Of a DNA stretch of 35,144 nt, positions 25,098 through 33,334 are shown piece by piece. The translations under genes were made by a program, and so were the position numbers. The notes beneath the pieces were generated by a model that ran no database searches, was not told the DNA's origin, and saw only the letters and a program-made list of their open reading frames with translations. This DNA comes from Oscillospiraceae bacterium (GTDB lineage Bacteria; Bacillota; Clostridia; Oscillospirales; Ruminococcaceae): NCBI GenBank assembly GCA_900752435.1, contig CAADVD010000020.1:1-35144 (forward strand), given 5' to 3'. The first letter of the stretch is position 1. Every line of letters begins with the position of its first letter.

Positions 25098-25152
25098 CCG
25101 GCATTTTTCTGTTGATTGTGTGTTTTTTATGCTATAAAACCGCTTTTATTTG

Positions 25153-25161
25153 TGATATAAT
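25153..25161 (+). promoter_or_regulatory. Extended -10 promoter of ispDF
   Basis: TGATATAAT at 25153-25161 is a perfect TATAAT with the TGN extension; the -35 position has no match. It is 48 bases before the start codon. Confidence 0.5.
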
Positions 25162-25209
25162 AACATTATTCTAAATTCTAAGAATCCATTCAAACGGAGG
25201 AATCGCATC

Positions 25210-26391
25210 ATGCAAACCGTTTCAGCTATTATTGTCGCCGCAGGCAATGCCACGCGTATGGGCGGCCTGGATAAGCAATTTTTATCCATTGGCGGAATTC
25301 CTGTTTTTTTACATAGTATTTTGAAATTTTCCAAGCTTTCCGAAGTCAAAGACATCGTAGTAGTAACCAAAGCGGAAAGCATCGACCGCATGAAAATGCT
25401 CTGTTCCGAATATACTGTATCGAAGCCCTTGCGCTTTGTTACCGGCGGCGCCACACGGCAGGATTCGGTTTTGCAGGGCATCCAAGCCTGCGATCCGTCC
25501 ACGGCCTATGTTGCTGTTCATGACGGCGCAAGGCCGCTGGTGCGCGAAGAAGAGATCCGACAGGTCATTGCCGATGCAAAACGCCATCGGGCGGCCACGC
25601 TCGGTGTGCCGGCGAAGGACACCTTAAAGCTGACCAACCAGCAGGGCTTCATCGCTTCCACGCCGCCGCGTGACCGCCTTTCCGTCATCCAAACACCACA
25701 GGTATTTGAACGCAGTTTGTACCTGCAAGGCGTCGAACACGCGCGTCAGACCGGACAAAACTTTACGGACGACTGTCAGCTTGTGGAGGCCATTGGCGCT
25801 CCGGTGTTTGTCACACGGGGCAGTTATGAAAACCTGAAAATTACCACGCCGGAAGACATTCGGATTGCGAACGCACTGTTCTCCGGCGGTTCCGAAGAAG
25901 TCAAACAGAAAGGACGTCATTGTATGCGAATCGGTCACGGTTATGATGTACACAAATTAACAGAAGGTCGAAAACTGATTTTGGGTGGTGTGGATATTCC
26001 GCATACCGTCGGGCTATTGGGTCATTCCGACGCCGACGTACTGCTGCACGCCGTCATGGACGCTCTGCTTGGAGCGGCTGCGCTCGGCGACATCGGCAAG
26101 CACTTCCCAGATACGGACAACACTTACAAAGGAGCGGACAGTTTGCTTTTGCTTTCACATGTTGCTAAACTGCTCCAACAGCAAGGATACACAGTCGAAA
26201 ACATTGACAGCACAATCATTGCACAGAAACCAAAGCTTGCTCCCTACATTCAAACCATGCGTCAAAATATCGCCGGCGCATGCGGTATTGACATATCCCA
26301 AGTCAATGTCAAAGCTACTACGGAAGAAAAACTTGGCTTTACCGGAGAATGTTTGGGCATTTCCGCTCATGCGGTGGCACTGCTGAAATAG
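25210..26391 (+). CDS. ispDF: Bifunctional MEP cytidylyltransferase / MECDP synthase
   Basis: Two enzymes of the MEP isoprenoid pathway fused in one 393-aa protein. Residues 1-232 are IspD (CTP plus methylerythritol phosphate to CDP-ME), with IVAAGNATRMGG near 8-19, VHDGARPLV, and TDDCQLVEA. Residues 239-393 are IspF (cyclisation to MECDP), starting MRIGHGYDVHK, with metal ligands D246 and H248, then LLGHSDADVLLHA and the ending VKATTEEKLGFTGECLGISA. The linker is only about six residues. Inside the fusion, ATG 25924 (M239) has AAAGGA nine bases upstream, so free IspF could also be made. IspE, the intervening step, is not in the window. Confidence 0.96.
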   Translation: MQTVSAIIVAAGNATRMGGLDKQFLSIGGIPVFLHSILKFSKLSEVKDIVVVTKAESIDRMKMLCSEYTVSKPLRFVTGGATRQDSVLQGIQACDPSTAYVAVHDGARPLVREEEIRQVIADAKRHRAATLGVPAKDTLKLTNQQGFIASTPPRDRLSVIQTPQVFERSLYLQGVEHARQTGQNFTDDCQLVEAIGAPVFVTRGSYENLKITTPEDIRIANALFSGGSEEVKQKGRHCMRIGHGYDVHKLTEGRKLILGGVDIPHTVGLLGHSDADVLLHAVMDALLGAAALGDIGKHFPDTDNTYKGADSLLLLSHVAKLLQQQGYTVENIDSTIIAQKPKLAPYIQTMRQNIAGACGIDISQVNVKATTEEKLGFTGECLGISAHAVALLK

Positions 26392-26501
26392 GCGTAAAGT
26401 TCAAGTCACCTCTCTACAACCCCTTTCATAAGATAGATGGGAAACATTCGGCGTTGGTTCGTCGGAGTTTTCCGGTTTTTAGGAAAGGGTGACATTTTTG
26501 A

Positions 26502-26720
26502 ATGAGTGACTATTATTTGACGTTTCCATCACTCACACACGCATACAAAGCGAGGGATTTTTTAAAACGCCAATTTCCGAATGCAAGGGTCGTACCAACG
26601 CCCAAAAATTTAAGTCAGCAGGGATGCAGTTATTCCCTGCGCATCAGCGGAAATTTACAGCGGATTAGCACTCTTCTCGAGCAAGCCGGCATTCCTGTCG
26701 TGAATGTGCAATCCATGTAA
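26502..26720 (+). CDS. DUF3343 protein (putative Se/S carrier-like)
   Basis: 72-aa protein matching DUF3343, annotated in Pfam as a putative selenium/sulfur carrier-like family. It begins MSDYYLTFPSLTHAYKARDF, then VVPTPKNLSQQGCSYSLRI, where the single Cys is the likely sulfur-binding residue. It ends in a short alpha/beta unit. A cysteine-desulfurase-like gene lies 59 bases downstream; a pair in which the enzyme loads the Cys of the carrier is the obvious model (inference). The ribosome site AAAGGGTG is 12 bases upstream of the ATG. No promoter is clear in 26392-26501. Confidence 0.85.
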   Translation: MSDYYLTFPSLTHAYKARDFLKRQFPNARVVPTPKNLSQQGCSYSLRISGNLQRISTLLEQAGIPVVNVQSM

Positions 26721-26727
26721 TCGGTTG

Positions 26728-26744
26728 GGTTATAGCCTATAACC
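26728..26744 (+). repeat. Short perfect hairpin between DUF3343 and the desulfurase gene
   Basis: GGTTATA-GCC-TATAACC, 7-bp stem with a 3-base loop and no T-run. Perhaps an mRNA processing or stability element. Confidence 0.4.
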
Positions 26745-26779
26745 TTACTGGTGCATGGAGGATTTCTTGAGGTGAGATG

Positions 26780-27922
26780 ATGATATATTTAGACAATGCG
26801 GCGACAACCTTTCCAAAACCACCACTTGTTTTACAAAATGTGGCCGACTCCATCCGCATTTATGGCGGAAATCCCGGCCGAAGCGGACACCGCCTTTCCC
26901 TGAAAACATCGCAAAAAGTGTATGAAATCCGCGAAGAAATCGCACAATTTTTCGGTGTCAGTGTGGAACAGGCGGTGTTTACTTCCAACTGCACTCATGC
27001 GCTTAATTTTGCCATTAAGGGCGTGATGGCGGGCGGCGGACACATCATTCTGTCCGATTTGGAACACAATTCCGTCATTCGCCCAATTTACGCGCTCAAA
27101 CAAAACAAGAAGCTGGAATACGACATTGCCGAAACCTGCGAGGGTGATCCGACGCAGACATTAGCGAATTTTGAAAAGCTAATTCGTCCCAATACCAAAG
27201 CCATTGTGTGTACCCATGCTTCCAATGTGACAGGAATGATTTTGCCCATTCGTGAATTGGGGGCAATGTGTCACAAATACAAAATCCTATTTATCGTAGA
27301 TGGTGCTCAGAGCGCTGGTGTGCTTCCAGTCAATTTACCGGATATGAATATTGATATTTTCTGTACCGCTGGACACAAAGGTCTTTACGGCGCAACGGGT
27401 ACCGGATTGATGCTGCTCAACACATCCGTACCCATTGATACGCTTATGGAAGGCGGAACGGGAAGCGTTTCTGTGGATTTGGCGCAACCCGACTTTTTAC
27501 CCGACCGTTTTGAAAGCGGCACCATCAACACCACCGGTATCTTATCTCTCGGCGGTGGGCTAAAACACGTCAAACGTTTGGGCCTTGAACACATTTATAG
27601 TCACGAATTTTCGCTCTGCAAAGAGCTATACGATTCCTTTCAAAATAATTCACGCATAGAAACGTATATCAAGCAATACAAGAAACACGAATTCGCTCCT
27701 GTTGTGCTCTGCAACGTGCAGGGAAAAAGCTCGCTTGAAGTTGTGGAAAAACTCAGCAACAAGGGCTATTGCCTGCGCGGCGGCTTGCACTGCTCGCCTT
27801 TGGCTCATCAAAAACTAGGCACAACAGAGACTGGCGCTGTGCGCATTTCCCCGTCCATCTTCACAACCAGACGGGAAATTGGGCTGTTTCTCAAAGATTT
27901 CAATGAAATTTTGAAAGAATAA
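26780..27922 (+). CDS. Class V aminotransferase, cysteine desulfurase family
   Basis: PLP enzyme of about 380 aa, of the cysteine-desulfurase-like group next to DUF3343 in Firmicutes. It begins with the family start MIYLDNAATTFPKPP. THASNVTG and VDGAQSAG (Asp174) contact PLP, and Lys200 in CTAGHKGLYG forms the Schiff base. Cys338 in RGGLHCSPLAHQKLG is placed like the persulfide-forming Cys. So it can plausibly release sulfur (or selenium) from cysteine (selenocysteine). It is not IscS, NifS or SufS proper. The second of two ATG codons (26780) is chosen, five bases after GAGGTG. Confidence 0.88.
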   Translation: MIYLDNAATTFPKPPLVLQNVADSIRIYGGNPGRSGHRLSLKTSQKVYEIREEIAQFFGVSVEQAVFTSNCTHALNFAIKGVMAGGGHIILSDLEHNSVIRPIYALKQNKKLEYDIAETCEGDPTQTLANFEKLIRPNTKAIVCTHASNVTGMILPIRELGAMCHKYKILFIVDGAQSAGVLPVNLPDMNIDIFCTAGHKGLYGATGTGLMLLNTSVPIDTLMEGGTGSVSVDLAQPDFLPDRFESGTINTTGILSLGGGLKHVKRLGLEHIYSHEFSLCKELYDSFQNNSRIETYIKQYKKHEFAPVVLCNVQGKSSLEVVEKLSNKGYCLRGGLHCSPLAHQKLGTTETGAVRISPSIFTTRREIGLFLKDFNEILKE

Positions 27923-27951
27923 GAACAAACTCAAAATTCTATGAATTTGAC

Positions 27952-27980
27952 TTGCAATTCCCCCTGAAAATTGTTAAAAT
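27952..27980 (+). promoter_or_regulatory. Promoter of cdaA-cdaR
   Basis: TTGCAA (27952-27957), a 17-base spacer and TAAAAT (27975-27980), 67 bases before cdaA. Confidence 0.55.
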
Positions 27981-28046
27981 TATGAAGTAAGAATTTAAAG
28001 CAAACCAACACTTTTCTTGCAGTCTCAAAATCAAAGGATGTAGAAT

Positions 28047-28916
28047 ATGCAGCAAATTTTAATCTTTTTTTCCAATATCGGAACGATCTTGAGCCGTATA
28101 GGAATCGCCGATGTGCTGGACATTGCATTGACCTCCTTTATCATTTACCAAGCGTTTAAAATAGCCCGCGAAACGCGTGCGGAACAACTGTTAAAGGGCA
28201 TTGCCCTGTTGTTGATTGCCTACTTTGCCGTGCAGATTTTTGGCATGAAAACCATGAATTTTTTGCTTGGCAACATCATTTCCAGTGGATTGCTGGTGAT
28301 TGTGATTCTGTTCCAGCCGGAGCTGCGGCGTGTGCTGGAGCGCGTGGGAAGAAGCAAAGTATCCAATGTCTTTTCGCTGTCCGAACGCAATACCAGTTCG
28401 TGGGAGCACGCCATTCCAGTGATTGTCGAAGCCGTTGACCGGCTCTCCAAATCCAATACCGGTGCGCTGATTGTTCTTGAGCAAAAAACCAAACTCGGAG
28501 AACAAATCGCCACCGGCGTGGAATTGGATGCCGTACCCAGTGTGGAGTTGTTCGGGAACATCTTTTTCGTCAACACACCCCTTCACGACGGTGCAGTTAT
28601 CATGCGCGACGGCAAAATTCTGGCGGCCGCCTGCTTTTTACCCAAACCTCTGCGCGAAGAGCTTATTGCCTCGCATTTGGGTTCACGGCATCGTGCATCG
28701 CTGGGTATCAGCGAAATTTCCGACGCCATCACCATTGTGGTATCTGAAGAAACCGGAACGGTATCCATTGCGGAAAATGGCAAGCTGAACCGCGGTTTTG
28801 GACGTGAGCGTCTGACGCAATTTTTGACCGAGCGTTTGACTCCGTCACCGGCAAATGACGATCATAAAAAGACGCCCTTTATCAAAGGCACTTTGTTTAA
28901 GGGGGCGAAAAAATGA
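28047..28916 (+). CDS. cdaA: Diadenylate cyclase CdaA
   Basis: Membrane-bound enzyme that joins two ATP into cyclic di-AMP, the second messenger for potassium and turgor control. It has 289 aa. Three N-terminal helices (about 20-90: VLDIALTSFIIYQAFKIA, IALLLIAYFAVQIFG, SGLLVIVILFQ) are followed by the DAC domain with both catalytic motifs, DGA (181-183) and RHR (214-216, GSRHRASLGISE). The ribosome site is AAAGGATG. The stop overlaps cdaR as ATGA. Confidence 0.97.
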   Translation: MQQILIFFSNIGTILSRIGIADVLDIALTSFIIYQAFKIARETRAEQLLKGIALLLIAYFAVQIFGMKTMNFLLGNIISSGLLVIVILFQPELRRVLERVGRSKVSNVFSLSERNTSSWEHAIPVIVEAVDRLSKSNTGALIVLEQKTKLGEQIATGVELDAVPSVELFGNIFFVNTPLHDGAVIMRDGKILAAACFLPKPLREELIASHLGSRHRASLGISEISDAITIVVSEETGTVSIAENGKLNRGFGRERLTQFLTERLTPSPANDDHKKTPFIKGTLFKGAKK

Positions 28917-30193
28917 AAAAGCCGAATCTCAATTCGCTAATTCGAAGCGACCGTTTTTTGATGATCTTTTCCGTGCTATTGGCCATTGTTATTTGGCTGA
29001 TTGTAGTTTCGCTGGTTGATCCAGAGGATGATTATACCATCAAGGACATCCCTGTCACCATCAATCTGTCCGGTACTTCTGCGGAAAGCAACGGTTTGAG
29101 TGTCGTGGATACCGCTCAGCATACCATTGACTACACCGTCCACGGGAAAATTTATGAAATCGGCAAGCTGACTGCGGACAATTTCAGTGCAACCTGCAAC
29201 GTTCCTGATATCAGCGAACCGGGTGTTTATACCCTCACCATTTCGGTCTCGCCGCGGGACACGGAAATAGAATACACCGAAGTTTCCATTGCTCCATCCA
29301 ATAAAATTGATGTGGAGTTTGACCGTTTGGCACAAAAGACTTTTACGCTGGAAGCGTCGGTTTCCAACAAGGAACCGGCCGATGGCTACATCATCGACAA
29401 ATACACCACAATGCCCCAAACCCTCGATGTCAAAGGGCCAGAAAGTGTCATGAATACCATTGACCGCGTTGTAGTGCAAAATGATGAAAGCATGGTGATC
29501 AAAACTTCCACCGCCATCGATGGAGAACTGATCTTCCTAGATTCCAATGGTATGCAGATTGATAGTTCCAGTCTGCGCTACAAGGACACCGACTTTAAGA
29601 TTTCCATCCCGCTTTACAAAAAGACTACTCTGCCACTGGTGTTCGATTACATCAATGTTCCGGAGGGAATTGACACGAATGCCATTCATGCCACCATCAG
29701 TCCGGCGGATGAAATCAATGTGGCAATCCCTGTGGATGCCGCAACCGGTGTGGACAAGATTTCTCTTGGACAAGTGGACTTCCGTAAAATCGGTCTCAAC
29801 AAGAGCTTTACCTTTGACGTTTCCCTGTTGGCTGGCTATATCAATCTTGATGAAATCAATCAGGTAACCGTTTCCTTTGATGTAACTGAGGAAAACGGCT
29901 ATGCACAGACCTATCTCAACGCCAACAACATTGTCATTACCAATGTCCCGTCTGGCTATGATGTCACTAAAATTACCGAACAGGTTTCCGATATTTTGTT
30001 TGTCGGGAAAAAAGACGTGATAGCGGGCTTGAGCTCGGCTGACGTCGTTCTGACCGCTGATTTGTCCACCGTCGCCACTCTTTCCGAAGGCGAACAACGC
30101 GTGGCTGTCGCAATTACGGTGAATGACCAAAAACAAGCGTGGGCGGTTGGCGAAAAATCGATTTTGATCTCCGTCAGCAAAAAACAAACTTAA
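28913..30193 (+). CDS. cdaR: CdaR-like YbbR-domain regulator
   Basis: Membrane-anchored extracellular regulator of CdaA. The 426-aa protein has one N-terminal helix (about 15-33, FLMIFSVLLAIVIWLIVVSL) and then a run of YbbR repeats in the outer region, each with a TVNGK/VHGK-like turn and an ending such as VSFDV or ISIPL. There appear to be four repeats. Translation is coupled to cdaA through a four-base overlap. In most Firmicutes glmM follows; here the next gene encodes a flavoprotein. Confidence 0.93.
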   Translation: MKKPNLNSLIRSDRFLMIFSVLLAIVIWLIVVSLVDPEDDYTIKDIPVTINLSGTSAESNGLSVVDTAQHTIDYTVHGKIYEIGKLTADNFSATCNVPDISEPGVYTLTISVSPRDTEIEYTEVSIAPSNKIDVEFDRLAQKTFTLEASVSNKEPADGYIIDKYTTMPQTLDVKGPESVMNTIDRVVVQNDESMVIKTSTAIDGELIFLDSNGMQIDSSSLRYKDTDFKISIPLYKKTTLPLVFDYINVPEGIDTNAIHATISPADEINVAIPVDAATGVDKISLGQVDFRKIGLNKSFTFDVSLLAGYINLDEINQVTVSFDVTEENGYAQTYLNANNIVITNVPSGYDVTKITEQVSDILFVGKKDVIAGLSSADVVLTADLSTVATLSEGEQRVAVAITVNDQKQAWAVGEKSILISVSKKQT

Positions 30194-30201
30194 TTACCAT
30201 T

Positions 30202-30227
30202 AAAGGAGCAGAACATTCTGCTCCTTT
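30202..30227 (+). terminator. Hairpin after cdaR
   Basis: 12-bp stem AAAGGAGCAGAA with its complement and a 2-base centre; only a short T-run follows, so readthrough into the flavoprotein gene is likely. Confidence 0.6.
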
Positions 30228-30253
30228 CGTTATGAGAAAGGAATTGACATCCT

Positions 30254-31843
30254 ATGGCCATCCTTGTGACCAACATCAAGCTCGGACTGGAGCAGAGCGA
30301 AGAAGCCGCACTGGAACAAGCCATTCGGCGCATCGGCGTATCCAAACACCACGTTCAAGACATTCATCTCTATAAAAAATCACTGGACGCGCGCAAACAA
30401 AGCCAACTGCAATTTGTAGTTTCCGTATTACTGCATCTGGATTTGGATGAAGAAAAGCTCTGCCGTCAGAAGAAGAATGCCAATCTTATTTACCGCGCCG
30501 AAACACCTCTCACCTTTTCGGCAGGTCATACGCCATTGACTACTCCCATTGTCATCGCTGGATTTGGTCCTGCTGGAATCTTTTGTGCGTACACGTTGGC
30601 CAAAGCCGGTTACCGCCCCATTGTTTTGGAACGTGGCAGTGATGTGGAACGGCGCGTACAGGCGGTGCAAGACTTCTGGACAACCGGAACACTTCACAAG
30701 GACTGCAACGTGCAGTTTGGTGAGGGAGGTGCAGGCACATTCTCCGACGGCAAACTGACCACACGCATCTCGGACAGCCGGTGCGACTATGTACTGAAGC
30801 TGCTTCACCAATTCGGTGCGCCGGATGAAATTCTCACCAAAGCCAAGCCGCATATTGGCACCGATAAACTGCGCGGTGTGATCCGAAATATCCGCGAAGA
30901 AATCAAAGCATTGGGCGGTCAAGTGCTGTTTGACCATAAACTTGAGCGCATCCAAGTGGAAAACGGACAAATTCGTTCCATCACAGTTAACGGCACACCC
31001 ATAAAGACACAAAATTTAGTGCTGGCAATCGGTCACAGCGCTCGTGATACTTTTTCCATGTTACTCAAACAAGGGATCTTTATTGAACCAAAAGGCTTTT
31101 CAGTCGGTGTGCGCATTGAGCATCTGCAAAGCCGGATTAACGAAGGACTTTACGGAAAAATGGCCGGTCATCCGAACCTTCCTCAGGGCGAATATCAGCT
31201 CTCCTACCGTGAAAACGGAAGAGGAGTGTATACGTTCTGCATGTGTCCTGGCGGTACCGTTGTGCCATCCAGCTCATCCGAGGGCACCGTGGTGACCAAT
31301 GGCATGAGTGAATACAAGCGTGACGGCCAAAATGCCAATTCAGCAATTGCTGTTTCAGTCATGCCGGAGGATTTCGGAACACAGCCGCTTGACGGCGTGC
31401 GTTTCCAAGAAGCATTGGAGCAAAAGGCCTTTGTGCTGGGCGGCGGTAATTACGCGGCTGTTGGCGCAACAGTCGGTGATTTTTTAAACGACCATGCCGC
31501 ACTCAACCTCCGCACAGTGGAACCAACTTATGCACTAGGCGTTCATGCCTGTGATTTTCGTCAAGTCTTCCCTCCTTTTGTTGTGGAAATGCTCAAAAAG
31601 GGACTGTTGAAATTTGACCGGAAAATCCATGGTTTTGCGGCAGAAGATGCCGTGCTGACCGGTGTGGAAACTCGCACCTCTTCGCCCATCCGCATTACGC
31701 GCGGCGACAATCTTCAAGCGCTCGGTATTCAAGGGTTGTATCCATGCGGTGAGGGAGCAGGCTATGCTGGGGGAATTATGAGCGCCGCAGTCGATGGCAT
31801 TCGTGTGGCGGAAAAACTCATAACAACCTATCGTCCAGACTAA
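30254..31843 (+). CDS. FAD-dependent dehydrogenase, COG2509 type
   Basis: 529-aa flavoprotein of the uncharacterised FAD-dependent dehydrogenase family. An N-terminal domain of about 90 residues is followed by the FAD-binding fold VIAGFGPAGIFCAYTLAKAG and ERG (the ribose-binding Glu), then CNVQFGEGGAGTFSDGKLT, a family hallmark, and the C-terminal FAD motif GLYPCGEGAGYAGGIMSAA. Its substrate is unknown. In several Clostridia the same gene follows ybbR and precedes glmM, so the cdaA-cdaR neighbourhood is conserved, but glmM is absent here. The start is ATG 30254 with AAAGGA 12 bases upstream. Confidence 0.9.
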   Translation: MAILVTNIKLGLEQSEEAALEQAIRRIGVSKHHVQDIHLYKKSLDARKQSQLQFVVSVLLHLDLDEEKLCRQKKNANLIYRAETPLTFSAGHTPLTTPIVIAGFGPAGIFCAYTLAKAGYRPIVLERGSDVERRVQAVQDFWTTGTLHKDCNVQFGEGGAGTFSDGKLTTRISDSRCDYVLKLLHQFGAPDEILTKAKPHIGTDKLRGVIRNIREEIKALGGQVLFDHKLERIQVENGQIRSITVNGTPIKTQNLVLAIGHSARDTFSMLLKQGIFIEPKGFSVGVRIEHLQSRINEGLYGKMAGHPNLPQGEYQLSYRENGRGVYTFCMCPGGTVVPSSSSEGTVVTNGMSEYKRDGQNANSAIAVSVMPEDFGTQPLDGVRFQEALEQKAFVLGGGNYAAVGATVGDFLNDHAALNLRTVEPTYALGVHACDFRQVFPPFVVEMLKKGLLKFDRKIHGFAAEDAVLTGVETRTSSPIRITRGDNLQALGIQGLYPCGEGAGYAGGIMSAAVDGIRVAEKLITTYRPD

Positions 31844-31878
31844 CGAGATGCACCATTTTTTGTGAAATTTCGTAAACT

Positions 31879-31916
31879 AGTATCAGCAGGAACGCTCGTT
31901 TCTGCTGATACTTTTT
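31879..31916 (+). terminator. Terminator after the flavoprotein gene
   Basis: 11-bp stem AGTATCAGCAG/CTGCTGATACT with a 12-base loop, followed by TTTTTGCTTT. Confidence 0.9.
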
Positions 31917-31947
31917 GCTTTCCGGCAAGCAGGAAAGGAGGATTTCT

Positions 31948-32586
31948 TTGAATCAGCCAAAAACCGGAATTGCTTTTTATGGAAATCCCGCACTTGCGTC
32001 GGCGATTCCTGATTTACTAAAAGAACTGCACGAGTTGCAGATACCATGTACCATATACGCTGTTGGGCCGCCGTTCTTACGAGAGCTGCTGGCCGTTTTG
32101 CTCAGCACATCTCCTTACAAACGTCCCCGCCACTGGTCACAAATCCCGCACACCATTTTGCTCTGCGAGCGTGACCGACACAGCCGCAAGCTTCTGATCA
32201 GCGGTACATCCCCCTGCCCCCGAACGCCCGAAATTTCGCTTTGTCTTTTTGAAAAATGTCTGTTTAATCGATTTTATCTTCTCCTGCATCGTCTTCGCTT
32301 TTGCCGTGCAGAAAATTTCCGAGATCTGTTGGCCGGACTGACGCTGTACGGATGCGAAAAAACGCTCTGCTTTCATCTGCTTTCCGAGGCGGACACATCT
32401 TCACAAGAGAAAGCCAAACCAACCAGTTCTCGCGTTTGTCACATTACGCTTTGTCTCAATCCCCAAAAGCCTCTTGCACCGCAAATACATACCGTTCTCG
32501 CCAGCCAAGTTTTCTCTCTTTATGAATTTCTATTTTTTCATTCGACAAAAAAGTATTCAGATAAAAGACAAACCCGTTCCTCGTAA
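31948..32586 (+). CDS. Hypothetical protein, 212 aa, unrecognised
   Basis: I do not recognise this protein. It starts at TTG 31948, chosen because AAAGGAGG is seven bases upstream; the frame is open from 31915. The first 60 residues look like an alpha/beta domain (KTGIAFYGNPALASAIPDLL, then LQIPCTIYAVGPPFLRELLA). The middle is Leu/Phe/Cys/Arg-rich, with about nine Cys in total and CHITLCLNP near residue 170. The end is basic and low in structure. It lies between two strong terminators, so it is transcribed alone or from an unseen promoter. A strong ribosome site argues for a real gene; codon use is less regular than in the neighbours. Confidence 0.6.
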   Translation: MNQPKTGIAFYGNPALASAIPDLLKELHELQIPCTIYAVGPPFLRELLAVLLSTSPYKRPRHWSQIPHTILLCERDRHSRKLLISGTSPCPRTPEISLCLFEKCLFNRFYLLLHRLRFCRAENFRDLLAGLTLYGCEKTLCFHLLSEADTSSQEKAKPTSSRVCHITLCLNPQKPLAPQIHTVLASQVFSLYEFLFFHSTKKYSDKRQTRSS

Positions 32587-32609
32587 TGGACAACGAGGAA
32601 CGGGTTTGT
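32568..32609. terminator. Bidirectional terminator before pyrE end
   Basis: 16-bp stem ACAAACCCGTTCCTCG with its complement and a 10-base loop, between convergent genes. The left arm overlaps the end of the 212-aa gene. Confidence 0.92.
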
Positions 32610-32626
32610 TTGATTCTTTTCATTCA

Positions 32627-33289
32627 TTAAAATACACAGTACTGTTCCATATATTTTTCCATATTGACCAGCACATCGCCATAGGTACCCTGTTCTTTCA
32701 GATACTCATAAATATCCTTTACCGTCACAATGGCATGCACGGTAATTCCAAATTCTTCAAACACTTCCATAACCGCAGTTTTGCCAGCATTCTGTCCGAC
32801 CTCGCAGCGATTGACCGAGATGAACATGTCTTTCACCGTCACGTCCGCACAGCCCGTCAGAATCGGCATCGTCTCGCGGATTGCGGTACCGGCAGTAATA
32901 ACATCCTCAATGATGATGATATTATCCCCATCCACTGGCTTATAGCCAACCAGACTGCCGCCTTCGCCGTGATCCTTGACTTCCTTGCGGTTAAAGAAAT
33001 AGGGTTTATCAATGTTGTAGTCACGCGCAAGCGAAGCCGCCGCCGAAGTGGCAAGCGGAATTCCCTTATACGCCGGTCCAAACATGGCGTCAAACCGATC
33101 GCCGCAGGTTTCATTCACCAGAGCCGCATAAAATTTGCCGAGTGTAGCAATCTGCGCACCGGTCTTATAGTTTCCGGTATTCACAAAATAAGGGGTCAGT
33201 CGGCCGCTCTTGGTCTTAAATTCGCCGAACCGCAGCACATCGGCACTCATCATAAATTCAATAAATTCTTTTTTTGCTGGACTTAACAT
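32627..33289 (-). CDS. pyrE: Orotate phosphoribosyltransferase
   Basis: Adds PRPP-derived ribose phosphate to orotate, giving OMP in de novo pyrimidine synthesis. It has 220 aa. The phosphoribosyltransferase loop with catalytic residues is FFNRKEVKDHGEGGSLVG (about 98-115), and the PRPP-binding motif is IIIIEDVITAGTA (124-136). FGPAYKGIPLA is the conserved substrate region. The ATG at 33289 follows AGGAGAG. No other pyr genes are adjacent and no PyrR-type leader is visible. Confidence 0.96.
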   Translation of the reverse strand: MLSPAKKEFIEFMMSADVLRFGEFKTKSGRLTPYFVNTGNYKTGAQIATLGKFYAALVNETCGDRFDAMFGPAYKGIPLATSAAASLARDYNIDKPYFFNRKEVKDHGEGGSLVGYKPVDGDNIIIIEDVITAGTAIRETMPILTGCADVTVKDMFISVNRCEVGQNAGKTAVMEVFEEFGITVHAIVTVKDIYEYLKEQGTYGDVLVNMEKYMEQYCVF

Positions 33290-33334
33290 CGTTATTCTCT
33301 CCTCATTTTTATTTCTTACGGCGTTGGCCGAAAG

